Source: Hassallia byssoidea VB512170 | Lineage (GTDB): Bacteria; Cyanobacteriota; Cyanobacteriia; Cyanobacteriales; Nostocaceae | DNA length: 64,000 bases | Direction of reading: 5' to 3' | NCBI RefSeq assembly: GCF_000817785.2 | Contig: NZ_JTCM02000014.1 | Span: forward strand, 1-64,000 | Shown here: positions 9,440 to 19,622 of the stretch, piece after piece | Layout: each line of letters opens with the position of its first letter | Numbering within the stretch: position 1 is the stretch's first letter | The notes under the pieces: model-generated | Database searches by the model: none | Told to the model about the DNA's origin: nothing | Seen by the model: the letters and a program-made list of their open reading frames with translations, nothing else | Program-made: the position numbers and the translations under genes

Positions 9440-9678
9440 GTAAAACTCCTCGCATTCGCATCCCGACCGAGGTGAGGAAATATGTATTTCAACGCGACAA
9501 ATATCAATGTCAAAGTTGTGGTACAAATGACGAAACTAATCTCACTATTGACCATATCATCCCCCTTGCCCGTGGTGGTCAAAATGATATCAGTAACTTA
9601 CAAACTCTCTGCTTTACCTGCAACCTTCAAAAAACAGACAAAATAGTTCACCGCTTTCGGCGACATTTTGATTTATAG
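9436..9678 (+). CDS. HNH endonuclease
   Basis: 80-residue stand-alone HNH nuclease. A zinc-binding CxxC (CQSCG) is followed by the catalytic core DHIIPLARGG, then NDISNLQTLCFTCN with the second CxxC. The N-terminus (TPRIRIPTEVRKYVFQRDKYQC) is typical of cyanobacterial HNH proteins. It acts as a metal-dependent DNA nuclease; the target is unknown. Overlaps KGK protein 2 by four bases and is probably co-transcribed with it. Confidence 0.92.
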   Translation: MSKTPRIRIPTEVRKYVFQRDKYQCQSCGTNDETNLTIDHIIPLARGGQNDISNLQTLCFTCNLQKTDKIVHRFRRHFDL

Positions 9679-9708
9679 GATAATATTGACTGTTAGTTTC
9701 TTAGGAAT

Positions 9709-9975
9709 ATGTCTAAAAACCCTAACAGTAATTACCAAAAAGTTCCCAAAGTTACAACTCTTTTCTTTTGCTTTTTCGTGGTAATAGCTGTTTTTATCGC
9801 AGCTTTTCCCAAACTATACGAAATCAAAACAAAAGCCGGGATTGATTTAGCACCAGGAATACACGCCGGCACCGTTTTTGAAAAATACAGCCACGGACTC
9901 TTCAAATGTGAGTGGCTTTATCCCTACCATTGCGATCGCGAAGCTTCTTCAAAAAATACTCACCGTCACATTTAA
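9709..9975 (+). CDS. Small single-pass membrane protein
   Basis: 88 residues. A basic N-terminus is followed by one hydrophobic helix (about 16-36, TLFFCFFVVIAVFIAAF) and a short extracytoplasmic tail with two cysteines (CEWLYPYHC). No family recognised. It begins 30 bases after the HNH gene on the same strand and may belong to the same transcript. Confidence 0.6.
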   Translation: MSKNPNSNYQKVPKVTTLFFCFFVVIAVFIAAFPKLYEIKTKAGIDLAPGIHAGTVFEKYSHGLFKCEWLYPYHCDREASSKNTHRHI

Positions 9976-9976
9976 G

Positions 9977-10109
9977 TAGGGAAGATGGGGAGATGGGGAG
10001 ATGGGGAGACAAGGAGATGGGGAGATGGGGGAAAGAAGAATTATTCTTTTTGTCTCCCTTGTCCCCTTGTCCCCCTTGTCCCCTTGTCCCCCTTGTCCCC
10101 CTTGTCCCC
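9977..10109. repeat. Purine-rich / pyrimidine-rich tandem repeats
   Basis: GGGGAGAT units followed by CCCCTTGTCC units. The two halves are partly complementary, so a transcript could fold into a hairpin. It sits between two convergent genes. Confidence 0.85.
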
Positions 10110-12782
10110 TTACCCGAACTGACTCAACCAAGGACTAACATCAACAGCTAACTTTTGTCCCAACTTCAACAAATGCCGGCATTGATGAGTATCTTTCCCA
10201 CTAGCCACCGCAACCGCACAATGCGATAATATCTGATGCAAACAGCTAAAGTATAATTCCTGGGATCGCTCAAGAGAAATGCCGATATTCATGTCATAGC
10301 CGATATCTATCAACCTTTCCAAACGTTGGATATCTGCATCGAATGTGCCGTTGGGATCGTGCAATAATTGCCAAAGCGATCGCAATATCAATTGCTCTAA
10401 CATCACCTTGCCGTCGTGAATATTCAACCGACAATGCAGATGTTTCGCTTCTTTGGCGATCGCCTCTAATTCTACCAGATGATTCGCGCAAAGTTGTGGC
10501 TCGGCGATGTCTTGCTCAAGCGATCGCAATGTCATCATACACCGATGCCCTAAGGCAATCTCTGCCGCCACCTGCAATTCTTGCGGTACTTCCAGTTCAT
10601 CCCGGTGGAATGCCATCATCACTCCGTAATTATCCCGGTACGTTTGAGTATAAAGCTCATTTAAACGTGCCAGTGTTTCCTGACTCAATAACCGCATAAT
10701 TCGATGGCGTTCCTCGGCGAATAAATTCTGCAAGCTGAAAGGTTCTTCGCCAAACAACTGCGTCATCGCCAAGATAGTATGCGCCGCACTCGCTTGTTCC
10801 AGCGCTGCAAACAGCTTTTCTTTTAACTGGCTGTAACTACGTCTGCCCTCAAACGGTTGAATGCAGCAATGAAAATCCCAGCCACCCAAATGCAGCACGG
10901 CAAAGACTAAATGCTCGCTCTCCCAAGTAATTTCTGACACCAGCTTTACTTGTCCCATCGCCAAAGTTAGCGATCCCAGGCGTTGCATTTGGTAATCTAG
11001 CTCATTTGCCGTGTAGCAATAAACCCGCTTTTGGTAAGGATGCGGAAGTTTGCTGGCAGAATTGCGCGTTTCTGTCGGTTTGCGATCGCTATTTCCAAAT
11101 AATGAAGTAATCGCGTAATGTGCTGCAACTTGCTTAAAACCCACTTGCGCTGTTAACACCAGTTGGCGATAAATTTCCCCACCATGCTTGAATATATCAA
11201 CATTACTGGGGGCTAAACCAAGGCGTTTGACAAAGCCTTTTTCTAACTGTACACCCGCCACATCTCCCGCCAATTCCATCGCCCGCGCCGCATAGCGCAT
11301 AATCTGCGTTCCTTCTGGGCGGGAAATTTCTTCAAAAAACCAACCGCAACTAGTGAACATAAGCATTGCATGACGCTGCATTTCTAAAAGTCGTAATGCG
11401 TCTACTTGTTCTGCGGCTGTTAGTTTGTGGGTTTGATGGCGGTTGAGGAATCGGTTAATATTCGCTGGAGAGCGATCGCGCATCACCTCGATATATTCAT
11501 TTCTCGCTTGCCAGGGATCGCTAAAAAGCTGTCTGCCATAGTCGTCATACACCTCAACTAACTGATCCCGCAGCCAATTTAGCGCATCTCGCAACGGACG
11601 CCGCCATTTTTGATGCCATACTCCACCTTCACCACCACAACCGCAATCATCTTGCCATCTATCGACACCGTGGGCGCAACTCCATGCTGTGACTGGCTTT
11701 AATTCTACTTCCCACGCAGGCGCTTCTAAGCTGAGGTAGTGGGCAAAGTTCGTTACCGTCCAACCTTGGCGGGGAAATTCTTCTATAAAGGCATAAGCTA
11801 AAGTTTTCTCAGTTCCTTTCTTATGATGTCCAAAGGTTTCCCCATCCGTCGCTACAGAAATCAACTGTGCAGGACGATGATCCCCGCGCACCGCTGAACC
11901 GATGCGTCCTGTAAAGTGACTGGAATTGTAAACCACATCACTAAAACCCATATCCCGCGATATCGGACCATCGTAGAAGAAAATATCAATGTATGGTTTG
12001 TTCTTTGACTCTTGACCATTGACTATTGACTCTTGACTATCTTTCAAATAACAGCGATAAGGGCGGGTAGAATCAATTTGAGCGCCGCCGACTTCGTGCC
12101 ATCCTGGGTGCGGATTCTCGTTATTTGGTAAGGGACGACAACGTTGTGCTTGAGAAGGTGCGAGGACGATAAAACGAATGCCTTCAGCAATTAAAGCTTC
12201 TAAGGTTGCGTAATCTACGGCGGCTTCTGCTAGCCACATACCTTCGGGATCGCGTCCAAAGCGGGATCGGAAGTCTTCTTTACCCCAGTGGATTTGGGTT
12301 TGTTTGTCACGTTCGTTGGCAAGAGGCATGATGATGTGATTGTATACTTGCGCGATCGCATTGCCATGACCGTTTAGGCGATCGCAACTTTTCCGATCTG
12401 CCTCTAAAATCCGTTGATAAACCTCCACATCATGGCGTTCCAGCCACGACATCAACGTAGGTCCAATATTAAAGCTGAAATACTCGTAATTATTCACGAT
12501 CCCCAGCACTTCACCTCGGTTGTTTAACACCCTGGCAAAGGCATTTGGGCGGTAACATTCCCAGTGAATCCGCTCATTCCAATCATGGAAAGGTGCGGCA
12601 CCAGGTTGGCGTTCAATCGCATCCAAATAAGGATTTTCCCGTGGCGGTTGGTAAAAATGACCGTGTACAGCTACGTAAACACCGCTAGCCGTTCTCAATG
12701 GATCTTGCTGGGTGTATGCAGTACTTTGGTTTGACATCGATCTGGAGCCAGTACTAGCTGGCATTTCAGCAGCTGAAGTCAT
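10110..12782 (-). CDS. GH57-type glycoside hydrolase with DUF3536
   Basis: 890 residues. The N-terminal GH57-like (beta/alpha)7 domain begins with VAVHGHFYQPPRENPYLD and carries the glutamate region GMWLAEAAVDYATLEAL and the aspartate region ISVATDGETFGHH, as in GH57 amylase/branching-type enzymes. The C-terminal half is DUF3536. The expected substrate is an alpha-glucan, probably glycogen-related, but the specific reaction is not known. Cytoplasmic, with no signal peptide. A stretch at about residues 250-263 (DSQESIVNGQESKN) encodes a repeat-like insertion. Transcribed alone. Confidence 0.9.
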   Translation of the reverse strand: MTSAAEMPASTGSRSMSNQSTAYTQQDPLRTASGVYVAVHGHFYQPPRENPYLDAIERQPGAAPFHDWNERIHWECYRPNAFARVLNNRGEVLGIVNNYEYFSFNIGPTLMSWLERHDVEVYQRILEADRKSCDRLNGHGNAIAQVYNHIIMPLANERDKQTQIHWGKEDFRSRFGRDPEGMWLAEAAVDYATLEALIAEGIRFIVLAPSQAQRCRPLPNNENPHPGWHEVGGAQIDSTRPYRCYLKDSQESIVNGQESKNKPYIDIFFYDGPISRDMGFSDVVYNSSHFTGRIGSAVRGDHRPAQLISVATDGETFGHHKKGTEKTLAYAFIEEFPRQGWTVTNFAHYLSLEAPAWEVELKPVTAWSCAHGVDRWQDDCGCGGEGGVWHQKWRRPLRDALNWLRDQLVEVYDDYGRQLFSDPWQARNEYIEVMRDRSPANINRFLNRHQTHKLTAAEQVDALRLLEMQRHAMLMFTSCGWFFEEISRPEGTQIMRYAARAMELAGDVAGVQLEKGFVKRLGLAPSNVDIFKHGGEIYRQLVLTAQVGFKQVAAHYAITSLFGNSDRKPTETRNSASKLPHPYQKRVYCYTANELDYQMQRLGSLTLAMGQVKLVSEITWESEHLVFAVLHLGGWDFHCCIQPFEGRRSYSQLKEKLFAALEQASAAHTILAMTQLFGEEPFSLQNLFAEERHRIMRLLSQETLARLNELYTQTYRDNYGVMMAFHRDELEVPQELQVAAEIALGHRCMMTLRSLEQDIAEPQLCANHLVELEAIAKEAKHLHCRLNIHDGKVMLEQLILRSLWQLLHDPNGTFDADIQRLERLIDIGYDMNIGISLERSQELYFSCLHQILSHCAVAVASGKDTHQCRHLLKLGQKLAVDVSPWLSQFG

Positions 12783-13590
12783 GTATCTTTATCCTGAATC
12801 ACTAAAAATTACAGTTGTGCTATCGAATATCTATGCAAAAATCGTTACCGCGCCATCTTCGCTTCGCTCGGTATAAACAACTATGACAAAACTTGCTAAT
12901 TTTTGACATCTTGCTTTAGTCTTGCGGGTCATCTGCTTTCTCAAACTTCAGCCGAACCGCAGGCATGAATGAATTATCCATTGTCAAAAGCCTTAGTTAA
13001 CGGGTTATTTGGTTTGCAGCCCGAAAAAACTTAATTGTCTTTTAATATATTAAACCCCATTTTTGGTGTAGTATTCGGGCTGAAATTGATAGATTTGTAA
13101 CGAAAGATTGCCAAAGCTGCACAAATCGCAATTTCATTTTACATATCTAGCCAAAAAGTGCAAACAGTAGAATCTCTCAGCCGTTGTACCGCAGGGTAGA
13201 GAGTATCCTAGAATCTAGTCTTTGGAGGTGCTGAGTGGAAGTGGATAGTGGATAGTGGATAGTGGTTAGTCGGTAGTGGTTAGTGGTTAGTGGGGCATGG
13301 GGCATGGGGCATGGGGCATGGGGCATGGGGACTGGAGACTGGAGACTGGAGACTGGGGACTAGGGACTAAGGACTAAGGACTAAGGACTGGGGACTGGGG
13401 ACTGGAAAAAGAATTATTACCCATTGCCCCATGCCCATTGCCCAATGCCCCATGCCCACTATCAACCATCAACTATCAACCATCAACCATCAACCATCAA
13501 CCATCAACTAACAACTTTCAATTCCTAATCCTCGATTTCCGGATAACTCAGCACTACTTTATGATTGATCCCGTAGAATTTAGGTAACAA
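12783..13590. other. Intergenic region with several tandem repeat families
   Basis: No gene seen. From about 13235 to 13515 it contains consecutive arrays: GTGGATA/GTGGTTA, GGGGCAT, GGAGACT, GGACTAA, then pyrimidine-rich arrays (CCCCATG, ATCAACC). The first and last groups are partly complementary. The part before 13235 upstream of the GH57 gene is AT-rich and may hold its promoter. Confidence 0.75.
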
Positions 13591-14673
13591 ATGTCCGGTA
13601 AAAACATTCTCTTTCTCGTTCTGTTATTGTTTATCCCCGTTTCCTTAGCAGCCGAATTTCTCAAGTGGGGAGAGTTGACAGTTTTCATCACCGCTGCACT
13701 AGCGATTTTGCCGTTAGCAGCTTGGATGGGTACAGCTACAGAAGAAATTGCTGTGGTAGTTGGTCCAACGCTAGGAGGATTATTAAACGCCACCTTTGGT
13801 AACGCCACAGAATTGATCATTGCTTTAATTGCCCTAAAAGCTGGGTTGGTGAATGTAGTCAAAGCCAGTATAACCGGCTCGATTATTGGCAACTTACTAC
13901 TTGTGATGGGTCTTTCTATGCTGTTGGGAGGACTTCGCTACAAAGAACAGACATTTCAGCCAATTGTAGCGCGGGTAAATGCAGCTTCGATGAATTTGGC
14001 AGTGATTGCGATTTTGCTGCCAACAGCGATGAACGTAACTTCTGTTGGAATTAGTCAACAAACCGTAGAAAATTTTTCGCTTGCGGTGGCAATAGTATTA
14101 ATCGTGGTTTACGCTTTGACGTTGCTATTTTCGATGAAAACCCACGCTTATCTTTATGAGGTCGGTTTAGTCGAGTCTGAGGAAATTCATACCAAGCCCA
14201 ATGTTTTGTTGTGGACTGGGGTGCTGCTAGTGTGTACTCTATTAGTCGCGCTTGAGTCAGAAATGCTGGTAGATTCTTTAGAAGTAGCCACATCCCAGCT
14301 TGGTTTGACGGCACTGTTTACAGGGGTGATTTTGGTTCCCATCGTCGGTAATGCCGCTGAACATGCTACCGCAGTTACTGTGGCAATGAAAGATAAGATG
14401 GATCTTTCTGTTTCCGTGGCTGTGGGATCGAGTATGCAAATTGCTTTATTTGTCGCTCCTGTTTTAGTGATAGCTGGGCGAATATTCGGTCAGCCGATGG
14501 ATTTAGATTTTAAACCCTTTGAATTAGTGGCTGTGGCTGTATCGGTGTTAATTGCAAATTCTATTAGTTCTGATGGGAAATCTAATTGGCTAGAAGGCAC
14601 ATTGCTATTAGCCGCTTATACAGTGTTGGGGTTCGCTTTCTACTTTCATCCCGTAATCGATGGTATGGGTTAG
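13591..14673 (+). CDS. cax: Calcium/proton antiporter (CaCA superfamily)
   Basis: 360 residues with about 11 membrane helices. The two alpha-repeats of the CaCA superfamily are clear: GNATELIIALIALKAG near residue 70 and GNAAEHATAVTVAMKDKMDL near residue 250, the latter followed by VAVGSSMQIALF. Exchanges cytosolic Ca2+ for H+ across the plasma or thylakoid membrane. Length and both repeats match Cax. Transcribed alone; a hairpin downstream could terminate it. Confidence 0.95.
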   Translation: MSGKNILFLVLLLFIPVSLAAEFLKWGELTVFITAALAILPLAAWMGTATEEIAVVVGPTLGGLLNATFGNATELIIALIALKAGLVNVVKASITGSIIGNLLLVMGLSMLLGGLRYKEQTFQPIVARVNAASMNLAVIAILLPTAMNVTSVGISQQTVENFSLAVAIVLIVVYALTLLFSMKTHAYLYEVGLVESEEIHTKPNVLLWTGVLLVCTLLVALESEMLVDSLEVATSQLGLTALFTGVILVPIVGNAAEHATAVTVAMKDKMDLSVSVAVGSSMQIALFVAPVLVIAGRIFGQPMDLDFKPFELVAVAVSVLIANSISSDGKSNWLEGTLLLAAYTVLGFAFYFHPVIDGMG

Positions 14674-14739
14674 TTATAACGTCAACTCCCTACGGGTAAA
14701 TTAAAAATTACTAGCCAACAAAAAAATTAGTTAAATATC

Positions 14740-14767
14740 AATAGCGATGTCTGACGACATCGCTATT
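14740..14767 (+). terminator. Hairpin after cax
   Basis: 12-bp perfect stem (AATAGCGATGTC / GACATCGCTATT) with a TGAC loop, followed by TGTTT. The T-run is weak, so it could also be a dispersed repeat. Confidence 0.5.
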
Positions 14768-14789
14768 TGTTTCGGAAAATTTGGGGTGT

Positions 14790-15040
14790 AAATTTACCGC
14801 CCTCAGGCGCTTTAGCCTCTGGCGTTGCGCGTACAAAGCCCGCGATTAGCTAGTAGCTAGTAGGGTGTGTTATGCCTGAGGGTACGACACCGTTTTTATG
14901 ATAAGAGTGCGGTGCGCTCTTGCGTTCTGCCATAACGCAACGGCAATATTAGGGGAGGACGGCAGTTTTGCGGGAAGAAAATCTACACCGCAAACTGCCT
15001 CAAAAATCCACACCCTAATAAGCCGGACCCTACATATACT
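14790..15040. repeat. Intergenic repeat block
   Basis: Contains CCTCAGGCGCTTTAGCCTCTGG, GTAGGGTGTGTTATG, GTGCGGTGCGCTCTTGCG and AAGCCGGACCCTACA. The last motif reappears in inverted orientation near 25536-25560, together with a GGGTGCGTTA family of hairpins. No gene seen. Confidence 0.6.
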
Positions 15041-15042
15041 AG

Positions 15043-15156
15043 TTAAAAAAGACCAAGCAGAAAGATGACGGTCAACCCACAGAAGGCAAGCAAGGACATA
15101 ATAACTATGTTGCCTACGCTGTGGTCAGATGTTGCTTTTTGTGTGTTTGTAGCCAT
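15043..15156 (-). CDS. Possible small one-helix membrane protein
   Basis: A 37-residue open frame, shorter than most gene finders report. It has a polar start (MATNTQKATSDHSVGN) followed by one hydrophobic helix to the C-terminus (IVIMSLLAFCGLTVIFLLGL). AGG lies about nine bases before the ATG. The layout resembles small photosynthetic-complex subunits, but I do not recognise a specific one. Coding status rests only on frame, ribosome site and hydrophobicity. Confidence 0.45.
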   Translation of the reverse strand: MATNTQKATSDHSVGNIVIMSLLAFCGLTVIFLLGLF

Positions 15157-15807
15157 ATGAAACAACCTGATTTCTACGACTTTATGCTGAAATTATAAAC
15201 ACATTGAATCAGGCTTTTTCTAGTTAACATCCAAAAGTTGATTTTAATTCATTTAAGTTAAACATTTTGAGTATATTTACTTGCAAACAATTAATTTTTG
15301 TTGTTGATAAAAATTAATCACTCTCTCATAAATCCTGTGAATGATTGAAAATAGCTTTTCTGCACCAAAGTATAAAAATAAGCATTAATACCCAGCAATA
15401 TCAACAATTAAAATTTAGTTGAGCCTCAAATTAACAATGCTTGTTAATCAGTAACAAATAAGCTTGCAAAATTTTGTCAGCCACGTTATAAATCTAACTT
15501 GATAATTGTTACAGTGAATAACAAAAATTTCTGCTCCCAAAATAGCCCTGAGGTTACTTGACACTGAGAAAATTTTTCCTGCGGATGAAAAAATCTCAAA
15601 TTGTACGTCTTTAGTTAGAGGGAAATTTGTTCAGCAATAAGATATGCGTAGAAAGGTGATGAAATTGACGGGTAAACAGAAAAGGTGAAAGTAAAAAGCA
15701 AAAATCTGCTTTTTTTTGCCTTTATGTTGCTTTTTTTGACTTTTTAGGCATTATCCAGTCAAAATCTAAACAAAAGCTAAAATCAAAAATCGATAAGTGG
15801 GGTTCCC
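15157..15807. promoter_or_regulatory. Long AT-rich leader of sucrose synthase
   Basis: 650 AT-rich bases without a gene. TTTTTTTGCC/GGCAAAAA-type runs around 15690-15745 could form a weak structure. The promoter of the sucrose synthase gene is expected here, but I cannot place it. Confidence 0.4.
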
Positions 15808-18219
15808 ATGTCTGAATTGATTCATGCAGTCTTGAACAGTGAAGAAAAAAGCGATTTACGTTCGTTTATTAGCGAGTTACGCAGCCAAGAAAAGGGGTAT
15901 TTGCTGCGAAACGACATCCTGAACGTGTACAGTGAATTTTGCTCTAAACACCAGAAAGAGCAGCCTTTTTCGCTCTTAGGCAAACTAATTTACTATACTC
16001 AGGAAATTATTCAGGACAGTACAAATCTCTGTTTCATTTTTCGCCCAAAAATAGCCAGTCAAGAAGTTTATCGGCTAACGGAAGACTTGAGTGTGGAATC
16101 GATATCGGTGGACGAACTTTTGGATCTGCGCGATCGCCTAGTAAATCGATTTCATCCCCAAGAAGGCGACCTGCTAGAATTGGATTTCGGTCCATTTTAC
16201 GACTACACCCCGACAATTCGCGACCCGAAAAATATTGGCAAAGGGGTGCAGTACCTCAACCGTTATCTCTCCAGCAAGTTGTTCCAAGACCCGAAGGAAT
16301 GGCTAGAAGGCTTGTTTAATTTTCTGCGCTTGCACCAATACAACGGTATCCAACTGCTGATCAATAACAACATTCAAACACAGCAGCAACTTTCCGAACA
16401 AGTTAAGAAAGCTATCGGATTTGTAAGCGATCGCCCAAGTGATGAACCCTACGAAGAATTCCGGTTTCAATTGCAAATGATGGGCTTTGAACCGGGTTGG
16501 GGTAACACCGCTTCTCGCGTCCGCGAAAGCTTAGAAATTCTTGATGAATTAATCGACTCTCCCGACCCCCAAACCCTAGAAGCCTTTATCTCTCGCATCC
16601 CGATGATTTTTAAAATCGTCTTGGTGTCTGCCCACGGTTGGTTTGGACAAGAAGGAGTTTTAGGGCGTCCCGATACCGGCGGTCAAGTAGTTTACGTCCT
16701 CGACCAAGCAAAAACTCTCGAACAACAGTTACAAGAAGATGCCATTTTAGCTGGTTTAGAGAAACTCAATGTTGAGCCAAAAGTAATTATTCTCAGCCGC
16801 TTAATACCCAACAGTGATGGCACTCTTTGTAACCAACGTTTAGAAAAAGTTCATGGCACCGAAAATGCCTGGATTTTGCGCGTACCTCTGCGGGAATTTA
16901 ATCCCAACATGACGCAAAACTGGATTTCTCGATTTGAGTTTTGGCCCTATCTAGAAACTTTCGCTATTGACTCTGAAAAAGAATTGCTGGCAGAATTTCA
17001 AGGTAAACCTGACTTAATTGTGGGTAACTATACTGATGGAAATTTGGTGGCGTTTCTCTTAGCGCGACGTCTGAAAGTAACACAGTGTAACATTGCCCAC
17101 GCTTTGGAAAAGTCCAAATACTTGTTCAGTAACCTTTACTGGAATGATTTGGAGGATAAATATCATTTTTCCTTACAGTTTACTGCTGATTTGATTGCGA
17201 TGAATGCTGCTAACTTCATCATCAGCAGCACCTATCAAGAAATTGTCGGCACGCCCGATAGTGTCGGACAATACGAGTCTTACAAATGCTTCACCATGCC
17301 AGATTTGTATCATGTGGTGAATGGAATTGAACTGTTTAGTCCCAAGTTTAATGTAGTACCACCGGGAGTAAATGAGAATGCTTACTTCCCCTACACGCGT
17401 CATGAAGACCGCGTAGAGAGCGATCGCCTGAGAATTGAAGAAATGCTCTTTACCTTAGACGACTCTTCCCAAATATTTGGTAAACTCGACGACCCGAACA
17501 AGCGTCCGCTGTTCTCAATGGCACGTCTCGACCGCATTAAGAACATGACAGGTTTAGCCGAATGCTTTGGTAAAAGTCCAGAATTGCAAGAGCATTTCAA
17601 CTTAATTTTAATCGCCGGTAAGTTACGAGTTGAAGAATCAGGCGACAACGAAGAACGCGACGAAATTATCAAACTCTACAACATCATTGAGCAATACAAT
17701 CTCCAAGGCAAGATTCGTTGGTTAGGTGTGCGCTTGTCTAAAGGTCAATCTGGTGAAGTTTACCGAGTAATTGCTGACCATCAAGGTGTCTTTGTCCAGC
17801 CAGCTTTATTTGAAGCTTTTGGTTTGACAATTTTGGAAGCAATGATTTCCGGATTACCAACTTTTGCCACTCAGTTTGGTGGTCCTTTGGAAATTATCCA
17901 AAATAAAGTTAATGGCTTTTACATTAACCCCACAAATTTAGAAGAGACAGCCGATAAAATTATCGAATTTGTGCTTAAGTGCGAACAAAATCCGAACTAT
18001 TGGAATGAAGTTTCTCAGCAAGCTATTAACCGAGTTTATAGCACCTACACCTGGAAAATCCACACTACCAAGCTGCTATCATTAGCACGGATTTATGGCT
18101 TCTGGAACTTTAACTCTAAGGAAAATCGGGAGGATTTGTTGCGCTACATTGAGACTTTGTTCTATTTGATTTACAAGCCAAGAGCGCAAGCAATTTTAGA
18201 AGAGCATAAGCATCGGTAA
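15808..18219 (+). CDS. susA: Sucrose synthase
   Basis: 803 residues, the normal length for sucrose synthase. An N-terminal regulatory domain is followed by a GT-B glycosyltransferase (GT4). Motifs seen: SAHGWFGQEGVLGRPDTGGQ (about 275-294), RLDRIKNMTG, and the C-terminal EAFGLTILEAMISGLPTFA with the E-X7-E retaining signature. Catalyses sucrose + NDP = NDP-glucose + fructose. In heterocystous cyanobacteria it mainly cleaves sucrose and feeds glycogen synthesis and nitrogen fixation. Start supported by GGGG just upstream of ATG. Transcribed alone. Confidence 0.96.
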   Translation: MSELIHAVLNSEEKSDLRSFISELRSQEKGYLLRNDILNVYSEFCSKHQKEQPFSLLGKLIYYTQEIIQDSTNLCFIFRPKIASQEVYRLTEDLSVESISVDELLDLRDRLVNRFHPQEGDLLELDFGPFYDYTPTIRDPKNIGKGVQYLNRYLSSKLFQDPKEWLEGLFNFLRLHQYNGIQLLINNNIQTQQQLSEQVKKAIGFVSDRPSDEPYEEFRFQLQMMGFEPGWGNTASRVRESLEILDELIDSPDPQTLEAFISRIPMIFKIVLVSAHGWFGQEGVLGRPDTGGQVVYVLDQAKTLEQQLQEDAILAGLEKLNVEPKVIILSRLIPNSDGTLCNQRLEKVHGTENAWILRVPLREFNPNMTQNWISRFEFWPYLETFAIDSEKELLAEFQGKPDLIVGNYTDGNLVAFLLARRLKVTQCNIAHALEKSKYLFSNLYWNDLEDKYHFSLQFTADLIAMNAANFIISSTYQEIVGTPDSVGQYESYKCFTMPDLYHVVNGIELFSPKFNVVPPGVNENAYFPYTRHEDRVESDRLRIEEMLFTLDDSSQIFGKLDDPNKRPLFSMARLDRIKNMTGLAECFGKSPELQEHFNLILIAGKLRVEESGDNEERDEIIKLYNIIEQYNLQGKIRWLGVRLSKGQSGEVYRVIADHQGVFVQPALFEAFGLTILEAMISGLPTFATQFGGPLEIIQNKVNGFYINPTNLEETADKIIEFVLKCEQNPNYWNEVSQQAINRVYSTYTWKIHTTKLLSLARIYGFWNFNSKENREDLLRYIETLFYLIYKPRAQAILEEHKHR

Positions 18220-18239
18220 GAAGTTAGGAAAAGCGGTAG

Positions 18240-18261
18240 AGACGTTCAGTCCGGAACGTCT
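18240..18261. repeat. AGACGTTC...GAACGTCT hairpin
   Basis: 8-bp stem with a six-base loop shortly after sucrose synthase. The same family occurs near 55919-55941. It may help end transcription but has no T-run. Confidence 0.7.
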
Positions 18262-18381
18262 GTACTTAGGTGTGGAGTTAGGAGTTATGAGTGAATAGTG
18301 AGGGGTAAGTAATGAAAAAATTGCTCTATCTTCTGTCTCTGTTTTAACTCCTAACTCCTACTCCGTTCTCCTAACTCCTAA

Positions 18382-19056
18382 CTACTTAGTTAACTCCCGC
18401 CAAGTTCTAGAACCAACAACTCCATCCACACCTAAATTCCGCCGATTTTGAAAGGCTTTGACAGCACTTTCTGTCAGCGCACCGAAAACTCCATCAACTC
18501 GAACAGCATAGCCGTTAGATAATAATAGGCGTTGCAAAACTTTGACAGAAACACCTGAGCTACCAAAACCCAGAATTGGCAGATTTTGGTTAGTAAATTT
18601 GGGCTTTAGGTTTGGCTTTAGCTTTGGCGATTCTCGTTTGGAGACACTTCGCGATCGCGCAATAACTAACTCATCACTACTTTGCTCATCTTCTTTTACA
18701 ATCAGAGAATTCACAGCAGCGACAACTGAAATTTCCCCCAGCGTCCAGCCTTCTACAGCGGTGTCCTTTCCTAAATGGGAAAATTTAGATTGTATTGACT
18801 TAATTTTTTCAGTAAAATTATTTAGTATATTTTGCTGCTCATTATTCAGCGGTGAATGGGCGACTTGGAGATTATCATCTAGCTGTATAAATTCAGGCGG
18901 TGTGATTTCAGTAGCGGCAACGACATCATTTGAGCGCTCCTCTGTTGACTGCTGCACCGGCTTGTCTGACTGAAATAATGGCTGTACGGGTAACTTGGGC
19001 AAAGACGGTTGTCCTGTTGTTAAGACACCGGTCATCAGCAGACCAATATGACTCAT
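18382..19056 (-). CDS. Peptidoglycan-binding protein (long form)
   Basis: 224 residues. The last 70 form a PG_binding_1 domain: LGFGSSGVSVKVLQRLLLSNGYAVRVDGVFGALTESAVKAFQ, then NLGVDGVVGSRTWRELT. About 150 residues of low-complexity, probably disordered sequence precede it. There is no clear signal peptide, although the N-terminus is mildly hydrophobic. It is paralogous to the short form at 19623-19883 on the same strand. Likely a cell-wall-associated protein without a catalytic domain. Confidence 0.85.
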   Translation of the reverse strand: MSHIGLLMTGVLTTGQPSLPKLPVQPLFQSDKPVQQSTEERSNDVVAATEITPPEFIQLDDNLQVAHSPLNNEQQNILNNFTEKIKSIQSKFSHLGKDTAVEGWTLGEISVVAAVNSLIVKEDEQSSDELVIARSRSVSKRESPKLKPNLKPKFTNQNLPILGFGSSGVSVKVLQRLLLSNGYAVRVDGVFGALTESAVKAFQNRRNLGVDGVVGSRTWRELTK

Positions 19057-19622
19057 CGTATTTCATTTTACTAACACCCATATTTCCCTTGACAGACAAA
19101 ATAGTTGTTCCTCAGGAATAATGCGTAGCTATAAGTTAAAAAAATGTAATTATTTTGGCGATAAAATCATTTATTAAGTATTTGCACTTGTAATATCTGG
19201 TTTAGAAAAATGTGGGATAGACGGATAAGTCGATTATTCACACACAAGTCTGGTCTAAATCTCTAAACTTGTCACTCTTGTCTAATGAGTCGATTATTAA
19301 ACTTTGTGCAATTTTATCTCTCTTGGCAAAATAATTCTGTCAAACCTATTACCCATCAATAAGCTTGAGAGCAGAAAAATCGCGCTTTGCAGCGTGGCAC
19401 AAATAACTATCCAGTTGAAAAGCTTGCAAAATAAGCTTTCCTCCCTTTTGCTTTCATGCACTATGGGTGGTAGCTGAGGAAAATTTTTATAATAAAGAAA
19501 TTTTAAATATTAATCACAAAATAAATAATTGTGTTCTAATCTTGTTATAAAACACAACGCATCCTAATTCCCAACCTCTTATTTGATTGATGGGTTAATA
19601 ACTTTTAATTTTTAATTGTTAA
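19057..19622. other. AT-rich gap
   Basis: 566 bases between two peptidoglycan-binding paralogues. A GTCGATTATT motif occurs twice (19230 and 19290 areas). I see no gene or clear structure. Confidence 0.4.
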
